The notes under the pieces were generated by a model. The model saw nothing but the letters and a program-made list of their open reading frames with translations, had not been told where the DNA came from and made no database searches. From a virus: 46,488 bases of DNA. Made by a program: the position numbers and the translations under genes. Positions 25,761-33,537 of the stretch are shown piece after piece (positions within the stretch are counted from its first letter, which is position 1; every line of letters starts with the position of its first letter). The DNA lies in the IMG/VR virus record IMGVR_UViG_3300028027_000084, positions 1-46,488 of that record. One strand, given 5' to 3'.

Positions 25761-28322
25761 ATGAAAATTTTATATATTGCTCCGCATTTATCTACGGGTG
25801 GCTGTCCTCAATTTCTCTTAAAGAAAATACAAGTTTTATATAGTGAGCATGAAATACACTGTGTAGAATACTCAAACCACGGAGGTTTTACGGTTCAAAG
25901 AAATCAAGTTAAAAACTTGCTAGGAGATAGATTTTATGAACTAACAGGAGATCGGTCTGATTTATTTGATATTATTGAAAAAATAAATCCGGAAGTTATA
26001 CATCTTGAAGAAATGCCAGAGTATTTCATGGATGCCAAGATTACTCGTAGATTATATAAAAAAGATAGAAAATATAAAATCATTGAAACTTCTCACGACA
26101 GCAGTTTTGACCCAGCAAACAAAGTAGTATTTCCAGATAAAGTTATTCTTGTTAGTGAATATCAAAGACAAAATCTAAAGTCACTTCCCGTTCCATTAGA
26201 AGTATGTGAGTATCCAGTATTGATTAAGCCACGCAAGCCGCGTGAAGAAGCACTTAAAGTACTTGGATTAAATCCAAACAAGAAACACGTTGTTCACGTT
26301 GGATTATTTACTCCACGCAAGAACCAAAAAGAAATCATAGAGTATGCTCGTATGATGCAAGATTATCCTATTCAGTTTCACTTTATCGGAAATCAAGCCG
26401 ACAATTTTAAGTTTTATTGGGAACCTTTGATGAAAGATTTTCCAGCAAACTGCAAATGGTGGAATGAACGCAAAGACGTTGATAATTTTTATCAAGCCGC
26501 CGACTTATTTTTGTTCGTGTCAAAAGACGAAGATGGTAATAAAGAAACCAGCCCACTTGTTATTCGTGAAGCCGTTTCATTTAATGTACCTACTCTCATA
26601 TATAACTCACCTGTTTATATGAACATGTATAACAAATACAACAACATCAAATATCTTGATTTTAACGACAAACAAGCAAACTGCAACAAAATTTTAAAAA
26701 CTGTAAATTTACTATCTGAAACGCCTATGACAAACTTCAATGTACAATATGATAAAACGAGCAACAAGGTTACTTTTAGCTCTTCAAGAAAAATAGACAA
26801 TGCTCTAATATCTGTAAAAGAATTGGATTCGCGTACTGTTATGTGGGCGGTAAAATATCCAGAGTTCCCAGCCAATTGCAACTATTGGATTATTCCTTGC
26901 AGAAAAGAAGTTATTGATTTTGAAACCGACCCATTTATTGGAGGACTTCTTGTTGAACTTTATGAAAACGATGTGTTGGTAGGATCAAAGTCTATCCGCA
27001 TCAAACCGGAAGTATATAACAAGATGCAATCGAAGTTGAAGAATAACTTTGAGCCAACGTATATCAATTATACAGAATTCTTCGTAGATAGAATTTATGA
27101 CAAGTATCTAAAAGGTAAGACATTTGATACGGTTGTTGACGTTGGTGCCAATATCGGTCTATGGACGGAATATATCATGCATTCTACAAACTGCAAAAAG
27201 GTATTCTCGGTAGAACCAAACACAGAAGCATTAAAGGTACTAAAGAATTCTTTTGATAGTAAAGTCACGGTTGTTGAAAAAGCGATGGCAAATAAAGACG
27301 GTGAACTTGAATTCTTTGTTGACGCAAACAATTCTACCATATCATCAGTTGCTGAGTTTGATGGTCGTAGTAATATAACATACAAAGTCGGAGCTATATC
27401 GTTCAAGTCCTTTTTATCTCAATATTTGTATAGCACAGAAAAGATTGATTTGTTCAAGGTTGATATTGAAACGGGTGAATATGATCTGTTTGAATCATTC
27501 GACGAATCCGATTTTGCCAGAATCAACAACATGCTCGTTGAGTTTCATGTAATGGGCGGCAGAACATATGAAAAAGATGCTACAAATCTTATCAATATGA
27601 TAAAGAAAGCCGGTTTCTTTGTTTACGCGAATAGCATTCACAAACACGGCGGATTCTTGTTTGCAACCAGAGAAGAAATGAAAGAAGACAAACGCAATGC
27701 TGAAATGACAGCGTTGCTTAATACTCGCACATGTCCAGACAAGCGCGATTTAGCTTCTCTTGTAAATGAACTATTTCCAAGCGGCAAGGGTGTTGAAATC
27801 GGCGTATTAAACGGCGAATATTCCAAGATTATTTTGGAACGTTGGGAAAATGGTCAACTATTCATGGTCGATGCATGGAGACATCTCGATGGTTATATTG
27901 ACATGAACGGTCAAGATGACAAATATCACCACGAATGCTTAGTAAAAGCGTGTCAAAATACAAAGCAATGGGAAAACAGAGCACATATCATCAGAATGGA
28001 TAGTGTTGCTTCTGCAAATATGTTCCCAGATGAATATTTTGACTTTGTGTATATTGACGCCGACCATTCATACGAAGGAGTCGTTCGTGATATGAAAGCC
28101 TGGTGGCCAAAGGTAAAGAAGGGTGGATTGTTCTGTGGCGATGATTATATCCCACAAGATGGTGATATCTGGATGACGGTTGCTGGCAAAGAACCTGTAT
28201 ATGCTGGTAAGTTCGGCGTTCGTAAAGCTGTGAATGAGTTTATGGAAAAGAACGGACTTAAAGTATATGAAACTACCAGCGAGTCATACTGGAAACAATG
28301 GTACTCCTTTAAACCTTTTTAA
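25761..28322 (+). CDS. Glycosyltransferase GT4 / FkbM methyltransferase / class I methyltransferase fusion
   Basis: 853 residues in three parts. Residues 1-320 are a GT-B glycosyltransferase like family 4, with H-V-G-L-F-T-P-R-K-N-Q and an E-T-S-P-L-V-I-R-E-A motif (E-x7-E, nucleotide-sugar binding). A beta module (about 325-425) follows. Residues about 440-640 are an FkbM-type SAM methyltransferase (V-V-D-V-G-A-N-I-G-L-W; L-F-K-V-D-I-E-T-G-E). Residues about 650-853 are a second SAM methyltransferase (V-E-I-G-V-L-N-G-E-Y; V-Y-I-D-A-D-H-S-Y-E-G). It probably adds and O-methylates sugars. It lies directly after the fibre gene; substrate unknown. Confidence 0.82.
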   Translation: MKILYIAPHLSTGGCPQFLLKKIQVLYSEHEIHCVEYSNHGGFTVQRNQVKNLLGDRFYELTGDRSDLFDIIEKINPEVIHLEEMPEYFMDAKITRRLYKKDRKYKIIETSHDSSFDPANKVVFPDKVILVSEYQRQNLKSLPVPLEVCEYPVLIKPRKPREEALKVLGLNPNKKHVVHVGLFTPRKNQKEIIEYARMMQDYPIQFHFIGNQADNFKFYWEPLMKDFPANCKWWNERKDVDNFYQAADLFLFVSKDEDGNKETSPLVIREAVSFNVPTLIYNSPVYMNMYNKYNNIKYLDFNDKQANCNKILKTVNLLSETPMTNFNVQYDKTSNKVTFSSSRKIDNALISVKELDSRTVMWAVKYPEFPANCNYWIIPCRKEVIDFETDPFIGGLLVELYENDVLVGSKSIRIKPEVYNKMQSKLKNNFEPTYINYTEFFVDRIYDKYLKGKTFDTVVDVGANIGLWTEYIMHSTNCKKVFSVEPNTEALKVLKNSFDSKVTVVEKAMANKDGELEFFVDANNSTISSVAEFDGRSNITYKVGAISFKSFLSQYLYSTEKIDLFKVDIETGEYDLFESFDESDFARINNMLVEFHVMGGRTYEKDATNLINMIKKAGFFVYANSIHKHGGFLFATREEMKEDKRNAEMTALLNTRTCPDKRDLASLVNELFPSGKGVEIGVLNGEYSKIILERWENGQLFMVDAWRHLDGYIDMNGQDDKYHHECLVKACQNTKQWENRAHIIRMDSVASANMFPDEYFDFVYIDADHSYEGVVRDMKAWWPKVKKGGLFCGDDYIPQDGDIWMTVAGKEPVYAGKFGVRKAVNEFMEKNGLKVYETTSESYWKQWYSFKPF

Positions 28323-28331
28323 TATATTTTT

Positions 28332-29150
28332 ATGATACTATTTTTATATAGCGACAAGAATTGTGAACATCAAGCGATGGCTTGCATCAAATCATTGACC
28401 CACAAAATAACAGACGATGTAAAGATTGTATATTATACAATTGGCTTCGACAGTAGTTTTGAGTTCAAGAACTTATACAAAGTAAAATTGGATTATAAGC
28501 CACAATATCCAACTTTCCATTTCTATAAAGCGGAGTTGTCTTTGCTTACAATGCAGATGTTTCCGAATGAGTATTATATGTTCACGGACACTGACGTATT
28601 GTTCTCTCGCAATTTTAATTTCAATGACCACAAATATAACGAGTCATATCCTATGGCAAGTTATGGACCACATGAATATCCATTCATTTGGCAAGAAGTC
28701 AACGGCGTTAAGATTATATTCAACGAAAAGAAGCTAATGACATATCATGGATTGGAAAATAGAAGTATGAGATACTGCTGGTCTTGCTTTTATGCTTTCA
28801 ATCCAAACTGCAAAGAGTTCTTTGAAGAGTATACTTCAATCTGTCAAAATAGATATTTACTTGATCGTCGCAAAGATTATTTTCCATATGCCGACGAAAC
28901 TGCATTTAATGTATGCTTGTGGAAACGCGGTGCAAACAAGAATCTAAAACAAGCATTTGTAAATACACATCTATTAGAAACTGTTAAAGTGGTTGAAGAA
29001 CGCAAAGCCAAAAATACAGTATTCATGAACAACGTGGACGCATTTGGTTCAAGTTGGGAAGCGGTGGAAGATCCAGACCAAGTATTGTTATATCACGGAT
29101 TCAAAGAAAAAGTAGAAATGAATAAAACCGTTGATTATCTGCTGGCATGA
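28332..29150 (+). CDS. GT-A-type glycosyltransferase
   Basis: 272 residues. F-T-D-T-D-V-L-F near residue 85 is a D-x-D metal/nucleotide-sugar site in the usual place after a hydrophobic strand, and Y-A-D-E-T-A-F-N near 195 is an acidic acceptor-site motif typical of GT8/GT77-like enzymes. The N-terminal L-F-L-Y-S-D-K-N and the A-C-I-K-S-L helix fit a GT-A fold. The family is not certain. It overlaps the following FkbM gene by ATGA, so it is part of the same operon. Confidence 0.65.
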   Translation: MILFLYSDKNCEHQAMACIKSLTHKITDDVKIVYYTIGFDSSFEFKNLYKVKLDYKPQYPTFHFYKAELSLLTMQMFPNEYYMFTDTDVLFSRNFNFNDHKYNESYPMASYGPHEYPFIWQEVNGVKIIFNEKKLMTYHGLENRSMRYCWSCFYAFNPNCKEFFEEYTSICQNRYLLDRRKDYFPYADETAFNVCLWKRGANKNLKQAFVNTHLLETVKVVEERKAKNTVFMNNVDAFGSSWEAVEDPDQVLLYHGFKEKVEMNKTVDYLLA

Positions 29151-30061
29151 AACCGTTTGATGTATTTTTAGATAAAGCCAATTTAGTGGTATATCTAAAC
29201 CACAAACTGGATACTGCGGAGAAATACACAATTTCTGTCAATGACTTATTTGTTGACTGTGTATATTTTATATGGCCGCAGAACACTGCCCCAAAGGACA
29301 GACTTTGGGTTCAGCCTCTTTCACATAAAATAAATGCATTTACAAAAAACAATCCAAATTTTTCCGGTTTTATTGTAAAAATATACAACAAAGATATGCG
29401 TCTCGTTCAGGTTGAGAAGCTAATAGTAAATAAAACCGCTAAACGATTTACTACCACATTTGATTCTGGTCAATTTGATGCAACCGGTCCATCATATGCG
29501 GACTTCTTCTTTGGTGATTTGTGCAAAAATATAGACGTTTCCGGAACGGTTGTTGACGCAGGTGCCAATGTTGGGTTCTTTACATTATATGCTAAATACT
29601 ATGGAGCTAAACGGATATACAGTATAGATCCAGATCCACTACCATTCTTTTATTTAGAAAAGAATTTTGGTCAAGACCCTAGCATAACTTTATTAAATAA
29701 AGGAATGAATGTTTCGGACGATGGTATGGATATAAATTTATCCACCATTGCCTCTGTGGGTACGGGAGAATTTTTAACAGAGGCAAACTCCGTCAAACTA
29801 CATATACCCACTATATCTATAGATTCTATATTGAAAATAGAAGATACTATAAATTTGTTAAAGCTTGATATTGAAGGAACGGAGTTTAAAGTAATAGAAA
29901 ATCTAAATGAAAAGCATTTTGGCAAGATAAACCAATTTTTTATAGAATTTCACTTTAATCCAAAACCAATTGCTAAAAAACTAATAGAAAATGGATACAA
30001 AGTAGAATACAGAGATTCCGATGAAAATAGTAACGTTGGGTTTATATACGCTGTGAAATGA
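29147..30061 (+). CDS. FkbM-family SAM methyltransferase
   Basis: 304 residues. The N-terminal ~100 residues are a beta module resembling the linker of the 853-residue protein (opening F-D-V-F-L-D-K-A-N-L-V-V, then a W-x-Q-P-L strand). The methyltransferase core has V-V-D-A-G-A-N-V-G-F-F (motif I), Y-S-I-D-P-D-P (motif II acid) and L-L-K-L-D-I-E-G-T-E, all characteristic of FkbM O-methyltransferases that modify sugars or glycolipids. It is ATGA-coupled at both ends. The base composition is more AT-rich than the flanking structural genes by eye, which could mean later acquisition. Confidence 0.83.
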   Translation: MKPFDVFLDKANLVVYLNHKLDTAEKYTISVNDLFVDCVYFIWPQNTAPKDRLWVQPLSHKINAFTKNNPNFSGFIVKIYNKDMRLVQVEKLIVNKTAKRFTTTFDSGQFDATGPSYADFFFGDLCKNIDVSGTVVDAGANVGFFTLYAKYYGAKRIYSIDPDPLPFFYLEKNFGQDPSITLLNKGMNVSDDGMDINLSTIASVGTGEFLTEANSVKLHIPTISIDSILKIEDTINLLKLDIEGTEFKVIENLNEKHFGKINQFFIEFHFNPKPIAKKLIENGYKVEYRDSDENSNVGFIYAVK

Positions 30062-31038
30062 AAAAGCAATTATTGATAGTTGGTTCATATCCATCCGAGC
30101 AAGAAACAGAAAAAGTTTTACAATCCGTTTTGGAACGAGTAAATAATGACTTTGATATTTTGTTGGTGACACATTGTCCAGTCAGCAAAGAAATACAAAA
30201 TATGGTTAAATATTTTATATACGATTGTCGCAACGAGTTTATACCATCAAATCCAAATGTCAATTTTTACGCGGATTATCCCAAGTTCTTTTTTAGAATA
30301 TATCAAACCTCAAATCATAAAAATCACAGTCATGCAGTGTTTCGTTCTATAATGAACGCGATTAATTTTGCAAAAGATTCGTATGATTCATTTGTTTATA
30401 TAGAAGGTGACTGTTTATTTTCAAAAGAGGATGTTGAAAAGTTAAAAAATCTAAAAAATATATCTGAGACTAACAATAAAAAAGCTCTGTTTTTTAAATT
30501 TGATTATGTGTTTGTTTCGACAATATTTTATTCGTCAATTGAATTTTTTAAAAATGCATTTAAATTTTCAACTTCTCCCGATGAATATATAAATAACTGT
30601 AAAGAAGTTGGGGCATATGGAACGCTAGAAAGTTTCTTATATAAAAGCGTTGAGCACAAAAAATTATTTGGGGACGTTCATATGCTTGAAAATATTGGAA
30701 TTGAAACATATTTTAAAACGAGTAAGCATGGTATGAATATTTTTGTAGACGGAGAAACTGTGGTTGATTCTGCTGCGGTTTCCACGGTTGTAAAAATAGA
30801 AAATACTCAAGAGATTGCATTTGTTTATCTAAACAAAAATGTAGGAGTAGAGGAGTCCAACATATACGTCGATGATGTTTTTTACGAAACCATACCTGCA
30901 AATTATGCTGTAAGAGCATTTAAAATAAACCCAGCAAAAAATGAATTTGTTGTTCGAGTCGGCAATAGGAAATTATTAAAATTCAAAAAAGATAGTATAC
31001 TTGACCCAAAAAATAAAAATTTTGTAAGATTTAAATAA
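30058..31038 (+). CDS. Putative glycosyltransferase with C-terminal beta module
   Basis: 326 residues. The opening Q-L-L-I-V-G-S-Y-P-S-E and the strand F-V-Y-I-E-G-D-C-L-F near 115 resemble a GT-A core with an E-x-D in place of D-x-D. Residues about 225-326 form a beta-rich tail with Y-L-N-K-N-V and N-I-Y-V-D-D. No clear family is recognised, and the assignment leans on its place in an ATGA-coupled series of sugar genes. The gene is strikingly AT-rich. A nucleotidyl or glycan-binding role is possible instead. Confidence 0.5.
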   Translation: MKKQLLIVGSYPSEQETEKVLQSVLERVNNDFDILLVTHCPVSKEIQNMVKYFIYDCRNEFIPSNPNVNFYADYPKFFFRIYQTSNHKNHSHAVFRSIMNAINFAKDSYDSFVYIEGDCLFSKEDVEKLKNLKNISETNNKKALFFKFDYVFVSTIFYSSIEFFKNAFKFSTSPDEYINNCKEVGAYGTLESFLYKSVEHKKLFGDVHMLENIGIETYFKTSKHGMNIFVDGETVVDSAAVSTVVKIENTQEIAFVYLNKNVGVEESNIYVDDVFYETIPANYAVRAFKINPAKNEFVVRVGNRKLLKFKKDSILDPKNKNFVRFK

Positions 31039-31043
31039 AATAC

Positions 31044-31072
31044 TTGACATCAATCAAAAATTTAAATATATA
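31044..31072 (+). promoter_or_regulatory. Sigma70-like promoter, TTGACA-17-TATATA
   Basis: A perfect -35 (31044-31049) is followed by 17 bases and TATATA (31067-31072), 39 bases before the ATG at 31112. A second overlapping pair, CTGACA near 31075 and GATAAT near 31090, has short spacing and is weaker. This is the best host-type promoter in the window. Confidence 0.62.
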
Positions 31073-31111
31073 CACTGACACTAATGCGGGATAATACAAT
31101 TTAAAATAATC

Positions 31112-33502
31112 ATGAAAATAATCAATATCAATCCAGGTCTTATATCAATTCCACCAAATGGGTGGGGTGCAGTAGAGAAAATTATTTGGGATTATCATCT
31201 TGAATTGACCAAGCAAAAAGTCCAAAGTGAGATTTTATATCTTAATGATGTAAAATACGACGACAGTATGGTTGTTCATGTACATGTCGCCAACTTGGCA
31301 ATCATGTGCCATGAGCGCGGCATTCCTTATATATTCAGTATTCATGACCATCATGCATATCTATTTGGTAAAGACTCACATTGTTTTAAACAAAATCTAA
31401 AGGCAATTGAACACAGCGTATTTTCATTGTCACCATGCAAGTTCCTTGTTGATTATTTCGGCAGCAAGAAGCTTCGTTATTTTTCCCACGCCGTTAATAC
31501 CAACACCTTTGTAAATAAAAATTATAATGTAGAAGGTACCAAGTTATTGTGCGTAGCAAATAATGGTTATGCCGACAATCAATCCAAGGACAGAAAAGGA
31601 TTTAAGATTGCTATACAAGCAGCTATGGCTCTTGATTTGCCATTAACGATTGCGGGTCCAAGCAACAACAAGAAATTTTTTGATACACTTGAGCCAGAGT
31701 TTAACAACTATAGTAAGCTCACCAAGCTATTTGATTTGAACGAAGCCGAATTGATTGAGTTGTATAATAACCACAGCATCTTTTTACATTTTTCGGAATT
31801 AGAGGCTGGTCATCCAAACTTGACACTACTCGAAGCTATGAGTTGTGGATTGCCTGTTGTTGGCACGTTTGAACAAAAGACATACAACGGCATGATTGTG
31901 ACCGAGCGGGATGTAAGTCAAGCCACTTCTGCTATTAGTAAAATAATGATAGATTACAAGAAATATAAACAAGCTGCTTTAGATGCGGCTAGTGCAAACT
32001 CATATTCTGCCAGAGTGTTAGAATTAGCTGGACTATACAGTGAATATAGAGAAAAGATATTTGGTAATCAATTGATTGATAGCTATAATGAATGTAAGCA
32101 AGTTTATATTGAACCAAAGAACACTATAAGAATATCGCACGAGAAAAATGGTACAAAAGTAACCATCGGCGGCTTGAATGAAATCAAATATAAAGTAAAG
32201 TTTGTTGATTATAGCAACAATCATGTAACATACGAATGCCCTATCACCATTGGCATGTGGACAATGTGCCCATCTAAATACAAGAACGATTGGGGTGTTG
32301 AAGTTTATGATATTACAAATGGTACAGAAGTATTAGTTGAAAAGAATAAATTTCCAGCAAATGAAACTGTGTCTAAATCTATCACGCCAGAAAAGAATAA
32401 AATCAAAATTACTTTTGATGACGGTGCCAAGGTTGATATAAAAGGTGATGAAGCAAAAAAGTATAAAGTAAAGTTCATTGATGCATATACCAATCAAGTA
32501 ACTTACGAAACCACGCTTAACAATAATATGTGGGCAACAACTGCTACAAAATACTATAATAAATGGTTGGTTGAAGTATATGATATTACAGACGGTGGCG
32601 AAACACTTGTAGAAAAACACTCTTTTGATGCCAAAGACAAAACTGTAAAAATAGTATTAGATAGTGAAAGCTTTGGCGACTTGATTGCTTGGATTGGTGC
32701 AATTGATGAATTCCAAAAGAAACATCAATGCAAACTTGATTGCGTAGTATTCAATAAGGTATTAAGACCAATATTTGAAAAGAACTATCCAAACATCAAG
32801 TTCCTAGCAACGGATGTATATGCCGACCCATATTATGCCAAGTATAAGATTGGATATTTTGCAGCTCCAAACTATGTTAATCATATAACCAAAGATCCAA
32901 GACTACTAGGACTATGTGCTATTGCCACAACCATTCTTGGTTTGACCGACGTTGAGTTTAAGCCAAATTTTGCCGTTGAACCACACAAGTCAAAAAAGAA
33001 ATATGTTTGTATAGCTACACAAAGCACGTCCCAAGCAAAGTATTGGAACAACAAAAAGGGTTGGGATGAAGTCGTTGGTTACTTAAACAAGAGTGGCTAT
33101 GAAGTATGGTGTATCGACAAGTTCAGCAGCTTTGGTGTCAAAGAAAGTATGAACTATATGCCAAAAGGATGTATCGACAAAACGGGCAATCTTTCGTTTG
33201 AAGAAAGAATGTCTCAACTCAAGGGTGCCGAATTCTTTATTGGATTAAGTTCCGGCTTATCATGGCTTGCTTGGGGCGTTGGCGTTCCTGTTGTATTGAT
33301 TAGCGGGTTTACAGCCAAATGGAATGAATTCTATACTCCATACAGAGTCATGAATGAAACTGTGTGTAATAGTTGCTGGAATGATGTATCTTGCCCATTT
33401 AACAAGGGAGATTGGTTCTGGTGTCCACGTAATAAGGACTTTGAATGCTCCAAACAGATTACATCCTCTATGGTTATTGAGCATATCAAAAAGCTTATAT
33501 AA
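31112..33502 (+). CDS. GT4 glycosyltransferase fused to an autotransporter-heptosyltransferase-like domain
   Basis: 796 residues. Residues 1-320 are a GT4 enzyme (E-L-E-A-G-H-P-N-L-T-L-L-E: E-x7-E). Residues about 335-525 hold two copies of a beta module (K-V-K-F-V-D-Y and K-V-K-F-I-D-A, each ending V-E-V-Y-D-I-T). Residues about 525-796 resemble the Aah/TibC autotransporter heptosyltransferases: S-F-G-D-L-I-A-W, G-L-S-S-G-L-S-W-L-A, and a Cys-rich end with C-N-S-C-W-N-D, C-P-F, W-C-P and E-C-S-K, as in the TibC iron-binding finger. Family members O-glycosylate repetitive adhesins with heptose. The acceptor here is unknown; the Ser-rich fibre upstream is a candidate. Confidence 0.82.
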   Translation: MKIININPGLISIPPNGWGAVEKIIWDYHLELTKQKVQSEILYLNDVKYDDSMVVHVHVANLAIMCHERGIPYIFSIHDHHAYLFGKDSHCFKQNLKAIEHSVFSLSPCKFLVDYFGSKKLRYFSHAVNTNTFVNKNYNVEGTKLLCVANNGYADNQSKDRKGFKIAIQAAMALDLPLTIAGPSNNKKFFDTLEPEFNNYSKLTKLFDLNEAELIELYNNHSIFLHFSELEAGHPNLTLLEAMSCGLPVVGTFEQKTYNGMIVTERDVSQATSAISKIMIDYKKYKQAALDAASANSYSARVLELAGLYSEYREKIFGNQLIDSYNECKQVYIEPKNTIRISHEKNGTKVTIGGLNEIKYKVKFVDYSNNHVTYECPITIGMWTMCPSKYKNDWGVEVYDITNGTEVLVEKNKFPANETVSKSITPEKNKIKITFDDGAKVDIKGDEAKKYKVKFIDAYTNQVTYETTLNNNMWATTATKYYNKWLVEVYDITDGGETLVEKHSFDAKDKTVKIVLDSESFGDLIAWIGAIDEFQKKHQCKLDCVVFNKVLRPIFEKNYPNIKFLATDVYADPYYAKYKIGYFAAPNYVNHITKDPRLLGLCAIATTILGLTDVEFKPNFAVEPHKSKKKYVCIATQSTSQAKYWNNKKGWDEVVGYLNKSGYEVWCIDKFSSFGVKESMNYMPKGCIDKTGNLSFEERMSQLKGAEFFIGLSSGLSWLAWGVGVPVVLISGFTAKWNEFYTPYRVMNETVCNSCWNDVSCPFNKGDWFWCPRNKDFECSKQITSSMVIEHIKKLI

Positions 33503-33537
33503 TCGCTATAATAAGCGACTGATATATACTTATATTC

